Positions 1-7,500 of a stretch of 14,437 nt of DNA are shown in pieces (within the stretch, counting starts at the first letter, position 1; the number at the start of each line of letters is the position of its first letter). The notes under the pieces are model-generated. The model worked only from the letters and a program-made list of their open reading frames with translations, had not been told where the DNA came from and did not search any database. The position numbers were made by a program, and so were the translations under genes. Source of the DNA: Candidatus Rifleibacteriota bacterium (GTDB lineage Bacteria > Riflebacteria > Ozemobacteria > Ozemobacterales > Ozemobacteraceae); contig JAKQOH010000026.1 in the NCBI GenBank assembly GCA_029565415.1, positions 1 through 14,437 on the forward strand. Reading direction: 5' to 3'.

Positions 1-25
1 GGCTCTTCGCTGTTTCATGTGGGTA
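1..25 (+). repeat. ISL3 element terminal inverted repeat, left
   Basis: Reverse-complementary to 1269-1293 with two mismatches in the inner half. The outer 13 bases, GGCTCTTCGCTGT, pair perfectly with 1281-1293. The transposase stop codon (TCA on this strand, 15-17) lies inside the repeat, so the gene runs into its own terminal repeat. Confidence 0.9.
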
Positions 26-1229
26 GACCAAAATTCAACCGCCCTGCGATAAGGTAGGCCATGGCAATCAGGTTCTCATCCGAACGATATCCCCTGGCCC
101 GGGCCTTGGCTGCCTGGATAAGGCTGTTGAACCCCTCCAGAAGCCCAGTGGTGATCCTGCTGGAGAACCAGTTCAGGACTCCGTCCCAATGATTCTTGAT
201 CGTTTTTGCAGCCCGGATAATCGGAGCAAGCCTGGAATGTGTTGCCCACCAATACCATTGTTTCAGGAACCACTCTCCAGCCGCCAGATTGGGCTTGTCA
301 AAAAACTCTTGGAACGCCAACCGGATGTTGTAGGCTCGAACAGTCTTCAGATTACGAGCCGATAGACTGAAGAGCTGTCGCTTCTGCGATCGGGTCAGGT
401 TCGTTGGATTGGTCAGCCACAGGAACCGGGTCTTCTTCAGAATTACATTGGTAGCAACCTCCTCCCGACGAACCTGATCAACAGCATCATTGACGATCTT
501 CGTCAGATGGAACCGGTCGAAGGTGATCTCTGCGTTCGGGAGCTGACCTTGGATCCCCTTGATAAAGGCTCCAGACATGTCACAGGCCACCCGGCGAACC
601 TGTTGCGGCGTTCCACCCTGCGCATTGAGGTGGTTGACGAAACGATTGACCGTGGTGGCGTCCTTGCCAGTGGTCGCGAAAACCAATCGTTTCTTGTCCA
701 GATCGAAAAAGAGGGTCACATATCGATGGCCCCGACGACTGGCTGTTTCATCAACCCCGATGGTCGTCACGTCATCAAGACGACGGGATTTGACAGCCTG
801 CCGCACATAATGCCGAAGAACTCGCCAAACCCTGGTGTCATGTTCGCCAATCAGCTTCGCAACTGCGCTTACGGGCATCTCCTGTCCAAGAGCCATGACA
901 AAAGCCTCAAACAGGAGAGTAAAACCGGACCCAGGGCGGGCCCAGGGAACCTCCACTTTCCGGATGGTGTTGCAGGATTTGCAGTCACACCGAGGAACCC
1001 GAGCATGCAGAAAAGCTGCATGCTGGAAGAAGTTCAGGTGTCGCCAACAGTCCTCGGAGGTGTCGTAAGCATTGCTGAGAGCTTGGCAGTTGGGACAGCG
1101 GAAGAGGCTGCCAGGCTCAAAGTCGAGATGGATGTCCAATCGCTTCTCGGCCGCCGAGAACTCGATCCGGGCAACCTTCCAGGGTGCAACCAAGCCCAGG
1201 GCAGCAGCGAAGAGTTCTTGTTGAGTCAT
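15..1229 (-). CDS. ISL3-family transposase
   Basis: DDE transposase that cuts and moves its own element. The 404-residue product begins with a Cys-rich zinc-binding region (C45-x2-C48, then C81-x-C83-x2-C86), followed by a helix-turn-helix stretch (about 118-145) and the catalytic core. Visible acidic residues fit the ISL3 triad: D160 in GVDE, D217 in ACDMSG and E365 in GLLEGFNS; the DRFHL segment near 238-242 is also typical. Length matches the usual 400-440 residues, so the gene looks intact. I chose the start at 1229 rather than an in-frame ATG ten codons upstream (1259) because GGAAAGGAA stands just before it. It is transcribed opposite to the neighbouring operon and appears unrelated to its function. 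Confidence 0.93.
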   Translation of the reverse strand: MTQQELFAAALGLVAPWKVARIEFSAAEKRLDIHLDFEPGSLFRCPNCQALSNAYDTSEDCWRHLNFFQHAAFLHARVPRCDCKSCNTIRKVEVPWARPGSGFTLLFEAFVMALGQEMPVSAVAKLIGEHDTRVWRVLRHYVRQAVKSRRLDDVTTIGVDETASRRGHRYVTLFFDLDKKRLVFATTGKDATTVNRFVNHLNAQGGTPQQVRRVACDMSGAFIKGIQGQLPNAEITFDRFHLTKIVNDAVDQVRREEVATNVILKKTRFLWLTNPTNLTRSQKRQLFSLSARNLKTVRAYNIRLAFQEFFDKPNLAAGEWFLKQWYWWATHSRLAPIIRAAKTIKNHWDGVLNWFSSRITTGLLEGFNSLIQAAKARARGYRSDENLIAMAYLIAGRLNFGLPT

Positions 1230-1230
1230 G

Positions 1231-1239
1231 TTCCTTTCC
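1231..1239 (-). promoter_or_regulatory. ribosome binding site of the ISL3 transposase
   Basis: On the minus strand this reads GGAAAGGAA, one base before the ATG at 1229-1227. The purine core (AAAGG) sits a few bases upstream, and this decides the start in favour of M(TQQELF) over the ATG at 1259. Confidence 0.6.
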
Positions 1240-1268
1240 AAAAAGCAGAAGTCACTCACATACTATCT

Positions 1269-1293
1269 TACCCACGTCAAACAGCGAAGAGCC
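1269..1293 (-). repeat. ISL3 element terminal inverted repeat, right
   Basis: Partner of 1-25. It ends in ACAGCGAAGAGCC at 1281-1293, and the mismatches lie at about 1276 and 1278. It marks the junction with the interrupted methyltransferase gene. Confidence 0.9.
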
Positions 1294-1932
1294 GATTATA
1301 TTTCGCAGACGGTGTATGAAAGGGTTCGCTTGCGTTGTGTTGTTGATGCAATAGTATCTGCGTTGTATGGTCTTGAATTCGATGATTTACGATGGATTCT
1401 TCATAACTGTGATCATCCAAATGAAAAACTGAAAGAAAAGGAATTCTGCCGGACACTCGATCCGAAGGGCTTCTGGCGCATCGACAAGGAACTCGATCCG
1501 GAGCTTCGGCAGACGGTGTTGACGCTCGTCGCTTTCGATGCGTTGCTCGGGTGCGTCGCCGCCGCCGGCGGGGACCGGCACAGGGGCATCGAGGCGTTCG
1601 CGGCGCTGAATGACGGCCAGGGGTGGCTGATTCCCGAAACGCTCCGGCTTTCGGATCATGGTCTTGGCCATGACGAGCGGGCGCGGCAGCCCCAGCCCGT
1701 CGCCTCCCGCCTCGGGCCCAGGTTCCCGGAGGATCGCCGGCCCCTGTCGCCCGAGGAGGCCCGGGCCGAGTGCGAGCGCCACGCCCGCGCCATCCTGGGC
1801 GACGCCGAGTTCGACCGCCGGTTCCTGAACCGGCCGGCCGACCCCGCACCCCGGCCCGAAACTCCTTGCAACGAGCCCGGCGATCGCGATAGCATGAAAG
1901 GGCGTATACAACAGAAACGTTTGTTCGACTAG
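1294..1932 (+). pseudogene. C-terminal remnant of an Eco57I/DrmMI-like adenine DNA methyltransferase
   Basis: About 212 residues that resemble, from memory, the extreme C-terminus of large N6-adenine methyltransferases of the Eco57I type, including the DrmMI proteins of DISARM loci. Recognisable segments are VRLRCVVDAIVSALYGL, LDPKGFWRIDKELDPELRQT with VLTLVAF after it, GWLIPETLRL, and RLGPRF with a terminal ECERHARAILG. The catalytic SAM-binding and NPPY parts are absent from the window. The reading frame is open back through the IS terminus to an ATG at 1228, but the first 22 codons are insertion-sequence DNA, so a functional start is unlikely. If full length, such an enzyme would methylate host DNA to mark it as self. 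The ATPase gene follows 12 nt later, suggesting the methyltransferase was once the first or an early gene of the operon. GC content rises sharply near 1440. I am fairly sure of the family class, less so of the DISARM link. Confidence 0.65.
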
Positions 1933-1935
1933 GAG
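1931..1935 (+). promoter_or_regulatory. ribosome binding site of the ATPase gene
   Basis: AGGAG, overlapping the methyltransferase stop codon (TAG, 1930-1932) and 9 nt before the ATG at 1945. It supports that start and shows the two genes were arranged for continuous translation. Confidence 0.6.
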
Positions 1936-1944
1936 CCGCGGACG

Positions 1945-3348
1945 ATGCTCACGAAACTCCGGTTCAAGAACTTCAAGGCATGGAAAGACTCTGGCGACAT
2001 CCGCCTTGCGCCCCTGACGGTGCTGTTCGGCACCAACAGCGCCGGCAAGACCAGCATCCCCCAGCTTTTGCTGATGCTCAAGCAGACGGCCGACTCCCCC
2101 GACCGCCAGCGCGCCCTCCAGATGGGCGACAGCAGAACCCTGGTCGATCTGGGCACGTTCGAGGACGCCCTCCACAACCACGACGTCTCTCACAAGCTGG
2201 AGATCGATCTCGACTGGAACCTGAACGAACCCCTTCAAATCTCCGATCCTCTCACGAAAAAGAAGTTTGAGGGTTCCGAAATGTCGCTTCATGTCTGCAT
2301 TTCGGCCGGCAAGAACCGACAGCCTGTCGTTTCGGAGGTGAGATACGAACTGAAGAGCGGTGGAGCCATACAGGTCGATATCGAAATGAAGCGCAAGTCG
2401 AATAAAAACAAGTATGATGTTGCCTCGCCGCATTCGAACTACAAGCTCACCCGGCACAGCGGAAGGGTCTGGCCGGTTTCCGAACCCGTTCGTTTCTACG
2501 GTTTTCCCGATGAAGTGGCGGCCTACTTCCAGAACGCCATGTTTGCCACTGATTTCGTTCTACAGTTTGAAAAGATGTTGAGAAGTATATTTTATGTCGG
2601 CCCGCTCCGGGAAACGCCGAAAAGGCTTTACATGTGGTCTGGGGAGGTTCCCGACCATGTGGGGACGAAAGGCGATCGTGCCATCGAGGCGATCCTCGCG
2701 GCCGGTGATCGTCGGTTCAATCTCAAAGAAAAGAGTCGAAGCCGACAGCTTGCGGAGCTGGTTGCAGCATGGCTGAAAAAAATCGGAATGATTCGTGATT
2801 TCAGGGTGAAACCCCTCGGAGACGGCCGAAAAGAATACGAAGTGCTCGTCCGTACCGGCCCGAAAATGGCCGAGGTGAAGCTGACGGATGTCGGCTTCGG
2901 CGTCAGCCAGCTTCTTCCCGTTCTCGTCGAGAGCTTTTTCGTTCCGCCCCGTTCCATCATGATCTTCGAACAGCCCGAAATCCATCTGCACCCGCGCGTG
3001 CAGGCCGAAATGGCCGATCTGTTCATCGAAGCCGTCAAGATGCGCGAAGACGGAAAGCCGCGGGACTGTCAGTTCATCATCGAAAGCCATTCGGAGCATT
3101 TTCTGCGCCGCTTGCAGAGGCGCATCGCCGAGGAGGAACTGACCGCCGACCAGGCGGCGCTGTATTTCGTTCACACCGAGGACGGCGCGGCCCGGCTCGA
3201 ACCTCTCGATGTCGATCCATACGGCAATATCCGCAACTGGCCCGAGAACTTTTTCGGCGACGAGATGGAAGACCTGGTGGCGAGAAGCGAAGCCCAGGCG
3301 AAGCGCATGGCCGCCCAGCAGGCCCCGCAGGACGGCGGCCGGCAATGA
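1945..3348 (+). CDS. DUF3696-type ABC/OLD-like AAA ATPase
   Basis: A 467-residue cytoplasmic ATPase of the COG4938/DUF3696 group. It starts with the LRFKNFKAWKD strand typical of SMC/RecF/OLD-like ATPases. Walker A is GTNSAGKTS (29-37). A signature-like segment, DVGFGVSQLLPVL, spans about 315-327, Walker B is IMIFEQPEIHLHP (about 338-350), and the H-loop is FIIESHSEH (377-385). The DUF3696-like end NWPENFFGDEMEDL begins near 431. All ATP-site motifs look intact, so an active ATPase is expected; no TOPRIM or other nuclease domain is fused to it. Members of this group occur in defence islands as sensors that control a partner effector. The following PIN-like gene overlaps it by 4 nt (ATGA), which suggests such a pair. 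Its direct role here is inferred from context. Confidence 0.85.
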   Translation: MLTKLRFKNFKAWKDSGDIRLAPLTVLFGTNSAGKTSIPQLLLMLKQTADSPDRQRALQMGDSRTLVDLGTFEDALHNHDVSHKLEIDLDWNLNEPLQISDPLTKKKFEGSEMSLHVCISAGKNRQPVVSEVRYELKSGGAIQVDIEMKRKSNKNKYDVASPHSNYKLTRHSGRVWPVSEPVRFYGFPDEVAAYFQNAMFATDFVLQFEKMLRSIFYVGPLRETPKRLYMWSGEVPDHVGTKGDRAIEAILAAGDRRFNLKEKSRSRQLAELVAAWLKKIGMIRDFRVKPLGDGRKEYEVLVRTGPKMAEVKLTDVGFGVSQLLPVLVESFFVPPRSIMIFEQPEIHLHPRVQAEMADLFIEAVKMREDGKPRDCQFIIESHSEHFLRRLQRRIAEEELTADQAALYFVHTEDGAARLEPLDVDPYGNIRNWPENFFGDEMEDLVARSEAQAKRMAAQQAPQDGGRQ

Positions 3349-3869
3349 ACCATCTGCCGACGCGCTGTGTCGTCGATACGAACGTCGCGACGACGGCGAA
3401 CGGGCGCAACCCCGGCGCGAGTTGTGCCTGCGTTGCCGCCAGCAGTCGGGCCCTGATGACGGTCATGAGGGACGGGCACGTCTTCATCGACGCCCGCGGC
3501 CTGATCGTCGCGGAGTACCGGGCAAACCTGAACGCCAAGGGACAGCCGGGAGCCGGCGACATGTTTTTCAAATGGCTGCTCACGAACGAGTGGGGCGGCG
3601 TTCGCGTCACCCGGGTCGGCATCACGCCGAAGGCCGCCGATCCCGAAGATTTTCACGAACTGCCCCCGCCCCTGCCGGGCGTTTCCTACGACCGCTCCGA
3701 TCGCAAGTTCCTCGCCGTCGCCGCCGCGCATCCCGAGCATCCGCCGATCCTGCAGGCGTTCGACAGCAAATGGTGGGGCTGGCGTGAGTCGCTCGCCAAA
3801 GACGGCGTGGCCATCCATTTCCTGTGCGAATCGGATATCGCCGAAAAATACCGGCAGAAGATGGGCTGA
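3345..3869 (+). CDS. PIN-like domain nuclease
   Basis: A 174-residue single-domain protein. It opens with CVVDTNV (D11), the usual first acidic position of PIN nucleases. IVAEYRANL supplies E57, YDRSDRKFLAVAAA supplies D116/D119, and ILQAFDSKWW supplies D140. This order of acidic residues on predicted strands and helices fits the metal-binding pocket of a PIN-fold RNase. Start ATG 3345-3347 overlaps the ATPase stop (3346-3348), so translation is coupled and roughly equal amounts are expected. PIN proteins cut RNA, often as toxins. No antitoxin gene is visible next to it; the ATPase upstream or the RNA ligase downstream could restrain or counteract it. The fold assignment is from motif pattern only, and the substrate is unknown. 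Confidence 0.65.
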   Translation: MNHLPTRCVVDTNVATTANGRNPGASCACVAASSRALMTVMRDGHVFIDARGLIVAEYRANLNAKGQPGAGDMFFKWLLTNEWGGVRVTRVGITPKAADPEDFHELPPPLPGVSYDRSDRKFLAVAAAHPEHPPILQAFDSKWWGWRESLAKDGVAIHFLCESDIAEKYRQKMG

Positions 3870-3871
3870 GC

Positions 3872-4561
3872 GTGGAGTTCTTCCGGTTTCCCCAGACGCC
3901 GCACCTCCTCTGGCTGGCCGACGGCACGCCCCGTGACGACAAGGTCATGACGGAGGCCGATGCGTGCGAATTCCTTGCAGGCGACGTTCTCGTCGAGGAG
4001 AAAGTCGACGGGGCGAACGTCGGCTTCTCGGTCGACGAGAACGGCGACCTGCGGGTGCAGAACCGGGGCAGTATCCTGGCGCCGGAAACGTGTCACGGCC
4101 AGTTCAAGCCGCTGTTCCGGTGGATCGAACCGAGGCGCGACGCGATCGCGGAGTCGCTTTTCCCCGACCTCATGCTGTTCGGCGAATGGTGCTATGCCGT
4201 GCATAGTGTAAAATATACCAGGCTTCCCGACTGGTTTCTCGCCTTCGACGTGTATGACCGGTCGAAAAATGCTTTCTGGAGCGTTCCGCGAAGGAATGAG
4301 CTCGCGGGCCGGCTGGGGCTGTCGGTCGTGCCGGTCCTGGGGAGCGGCAGGTTCACCCTCGGCGAACTGCCGGCACTGCTCGGCGACTCGTGCCTCACGG
4401 ACGGGCCGGCGGAAGGCGCCTATTTCCGTCGCGACGAAGGCGGCCGGCTGGCGGCGCGCGCGAAGATCGTTCGGCCTGCGTTCACGCAGGCGATCGACGA
4501 GCACTGGTCGCGCAGGGCATTACGGATGAATCAGAGAGCCGGAGGGCACGTATGGCCTTGA
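3872..4561 (+). CDS. RNA ligase-family nucleotidyltransferase
   Basis: A 229-residue protein with the core motifs of covalent nucleotidyltransferases of the RNA_ligase (Rnl2-like) family: motif I EEKVDGANVGF with the AMP-accepting K44, QNRGS at 63-67, motif III LFGEW (102-106), motif IIIa DWFLAFDVYD (120-129), motif IV EGAYFRRD (181-188) and motif V RAKIVR (196-201). All residues needed for self-adenylation appear present. There is no separate C-terminal domain, so it is a minimal ligase. I prefer the GTG at 3872, 2 nt after the PIN stop, because the product MEFFRFPQTPHLLWL has the family's usual N-terminus; an ATG at 3824 would add 16 residues read from inside the PIN gene. The reaction would be sealing of 5'-phosphate/3'-hydroxyl nicks, most likely in RNA. 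Its place between a PIN nuclease and a helicase suggests repair of nucleic acid cut by the system or by phage. That role is inference. Confidence 0.82.
   Translation: MEFFRFPQTPHLLWLADGTPRDDKVMTEADACEFLAGDVLVEEKVDGANVGFSVDENGDLRVQNRGSILAPETCHGQFKPLFRWIEPRRDAIAESLFPDLMLFGEWCYAVHSVKYTRLPDWFLAFDVYDRSKNAFWSVPRRNELAGRLGLSVVPVLGSGRFTLGELPALLGDSCLTDGPAEGAYFRRDEGGRLAARAKIVRPAFTQAIDEHWSRRALRMNQRAGGHVWP
4541..4545 (+). promoter_or_regulatory. ribosome binding site that fixes the helicase start
   Basis: GGAGG, 6 nt before the ATG at 4552 and inside the 3' end of the ligase gene. It settles the start: the open frame extends upstream to 4390, but that extension is an Arg-rich product of ligase coding sequence read out of frame. 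Confidence 0.7.
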
Positions 4562-7500
4562 ACCCGATTTCCTTCACCGAACAGGTGGTGGCGGATTTTT
4601 TACGCTACCAGCTCACCACGTATCCGCTTGCCGACGAGAACCTGCACGGCCAGATGCGTTCGCTGCTGTGCCTCGAGGAAAGCCGCATCACCCCCTTGCG
4701 CAGCGGGCCGTTCGTCAGCCTGTCGAGGCCGTTCAGACGGGGGGCGGAGATCGAGCGGCTGGTACAGGAAGGCGTGCTTCACGAGGGAATGAAGGCGATC
4801 GCCGGCTGGCCGACGGTGCGCGCCCACCAGGAAAACGCGATGCGGGCCATCAGGCAGGGCAAAACGACGCTGATCGCGACGGGCACGGGATCGGGAAAGA
4901 CCGAAGCCTTTCTGTACCCGATCATCAGCCGGTGCCTGGAGCTGGCCGAAGCGAAGGCGCCGCCCGGCATCGTCGCTGTGCTGGTCTACCCGATGAACGC
5001 TCTCGCCGAGGACCAGCTCGACCGGTTGCGCGGCCTTTTGGCCGGGCGCGGGATTTCGTTCGGGCTGTATGTAGGAAAGACCCCCGATGAAGAGGCGGGA
5101 GTGCGGGGTGAGCGGCTTCCCGCCGGCTCGTCGAACGCCGATTACCGGGCCCGGCTGAAGCAGATGCGCGATGCGGGCGACCCGGGTACGCTGATCCCGC
5201 CCGAAGAGCGCGCCAGCCGTGCCGCAATGCGGAAGGCGGGTGGCCAGCCCCGGATTCTCCTGACCAACGTCAAACAGCTCGAACTGCTATTGACGCGGGG
5301 CAAGGACGTCGGGCTGTTCGACGGGGCGCCGCTCGAATACCTGGTATTCGACGAGGCGCACACCTTCCGGGGCGCCCAGGGAGCCGAGACGGCCTGTCTC
5401 ATCCGCCGTCTGCGCGCGTTCTGCGGGAAGAGCGCCGACGAGGTGACGTGCGTGGCCACCTCGGCCACGATGGCGGATCCGGAGCGCGGTTCCAAAGCCG
5501 GCATCGATTTCGCCCGGCGGTTTTTCGGCGTGGCGGCCGACCGCGTGACGCTGGTCGGCGAGATCTACGACGAACTGCGGTGGAACGAGCTTCGATCGCT
5601 CCCGGCCGGCCCGTCGGCGGATCCGGCCGAACTGCTCGGCCGGGTGCTTCGCGCGGTCGATCTGCCCGACGACCAGGTTGTGGAAGGCCTCTCCGCATGT
5701 CTTGCCGAGCTCGGCGGCGCGCGACTGCCGGTTACGGGATGGCAGAAGGCCCTGGCGTCGCAACTGGCGAGCAACGACCTGGTCCATGCCCTGGCCGATG
5801 CCCTGCGCGAGCCGCGGGCGCTGGCGGAGCTGCCCGGACTGCTGACGGAACAGGTCGGCCGCGAGGTCTCGGTTCCCGAGATCCTGTGCTGGCTGGCATT
5901 GGGCGCGGCCTGCGGCCGTGACGGCCACGAGCCGCTGCTGCGGCCGGTCGTCCACAGTTTCATCCGCGGCGTCGGCGGGGCTGTCGTCACGCTTTCCGAA
6001 CCGGATCGGGCGGCACGGCTCTGGCTGGCAGGCGAGGATGCGGAGGCGGGCGGCGCCGGCGAGTTCCGGCGGTTTCCCCTGCTTTCCTGCACCACCTGCG
6101 GGCAGCACTACTATGAGGCGTGGGTGAAGGATTTCGGGTTCGGTGAAGGAAGAGCCGCGGGCATCACGGGCGGCGACCTGGTCGGAACCCGCCGCGTATG
6201 GCCCCACCTCGCGGAGGCTCAGGAAGGGGTCCGGGTTCTGCTGATCGACCGCCTCGTCGTAAAGCCCGACGAGGACGAGAACACCGACGATACCGATGAT
6301 ACCGACGGGGAGACGGCCGGGGGTGACCATGAATACGATCATCAACGCCTGCACCCGGTGTGGGTCTGCAGGGCCTGCGGCGCCCTTCATGATGCCGGTG
6401 GCCACACCTGCGCTTCCTGCAACGCGGGCGGAGGCCTGGTTCCGCTGTATGCGGTCCGCGTGAAGGCAAAGCTGAACGGCCGCCTGCATTCCTGCGTTGC
6501 CTGCCAGGCCCCCGGCCGAAGACCGGGCGGCGGGCAGTACCGGGAGCCGGCGCGTCCGGTGCGTGCGGTATCCGTTTCCGACGTGCACGTTCTTGCCCAG
6601 TCGATGCTCCATCTTTCCGAGCGCCGGCGACTGCTGGTTTTCGCCGACAACCGCCAGGATGCGGCGTTCCAGGCCGGCTGGATGCGGGACCATGCGCGCC
6701 GGTTCCGGTTGCGGGCGCTCATGGCCGGCGGTATCACGGCGCACGGCGTCTCGATCGGCGATCTCGCTCAGCAGCTCGACGCTGTCCTCGAGCGGGACGA
6801 CGAGCTGTCGCGGGCGCTCATTCCGGAAGTCTGGCAGTTCGTGCCGAAAGAGGATGCCGGAACGAAACATCGCGAAGAGCGATTGTATTTCCTGCGGCTT
6901 CAGATCCTGCGGGAGCTGACGACGGGCGTGAAACAACGCATCGGCCTCGAGCCCTGGGGCCGGCTGCGTGTCGAATACGAGGGGCTCGACGAAAACCACG
7001 ACCTGATCCGGCGCTGGGCCGACAAGCTCGGCTGTGAACCTGCGCGCCTGGCCGAAGGCATCGCCGCGATGCTGGACCATCTTCGGCGCATCCGCCTGGT
7101 TCATGACGAGCCCACGAAGATGTTCGAAACCTACTGGAACACCGGCGACAAGGAGATCCAGTATGGGTATATCCCCGAAGTCCCGGGCGGGCCGCGCGGC
7201 ATGAAGCTGACCCGCGGGGCGGCGGACGAGCCGGGCCGGGTGACCCAGTGGATCGGGGCTCGGCCGACGCAGATCTGGAACGCCGTTTCCGACTGGGGCG
7301 TTCCGGAAAACGAGCTGGCGGCGTTCCTGGAGGAGCTCTGGGCGATGCTGGCCGGCCTCGGCCTGATCGTGCCCGCCAAGCTTACGGGGTGGGGAAAGCC
7401 GTTGAGCGGCACCGCCGGGGTGTATCAGATCAACTCCGGCAAACTGCGCATCATGCCGCATCGCGGCCGGTTCCGGTGCGTCAGGTGCCGGCGGATCGCC

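Larger units (their letters stand above)
1..1293 (-). mobile_element. complete ISL3-family insertion sequence
   Basis: A 1,293-bp element bounded by terminal inverted repeats at 1-25 and 1269-1293 (23 of 25 positions match by eye, the outer 13 perfectly). The tips read GGCTCTTCGCTGT, which fits the GGCTCTT-type ends known for the ISL3 family. It holds one transposase gene on the minus strand. The right flank begins GATTATAT, the 8 bases expected to be duplicated if the family's usual 8-bp target duplication was made; the left copy would lie outside the window. The element appears to have inserted into a methyltransferase gene, whose C-terminal coding sequence resumes in frame at 1294. The window starts exactly at the element tip, which may reflect how the window or contig was cut. 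Confidence 0.9.

Noticed and set aside
507..1319. A 270-codon plus-strand frame opposite the ISL3 transposase
   Set aside because: Antisense to an intact transposase with its full catalytic triad; no family resemblance.
1330..1357. TTGCGT, 16 nt, TAGTAT as a promoter inside the methyltransferase remnant that could rescue the operon
   Set aside because: Weak matches to both boxes in an AT-richer coding stretch where such pairs arise by chance; nothing else supports it.
1387..2457. 356-codon minus-strand frame across the methyltransferase remnant and ATPase
   Set aside because: Antisense to the Walker A region of the ATPase and spans two genes; no recognisable protein features.
3824..3871. 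ATG start 16 codons upstream for the RNA ligase
   Set aside because: It lies inside the PIN gene and adds residues not expected for the family; the GTG at 3872 gives the typical MEFFRFPQTPH start.
4390..4551. 54-codon upstream extension of the helicase frame
   Set aside because: Arg-rich sequence overlapping the ligase's conserved motifs IV and V in another frame; a good ribosome binding site at 4541-4545 points to ATG 4552.
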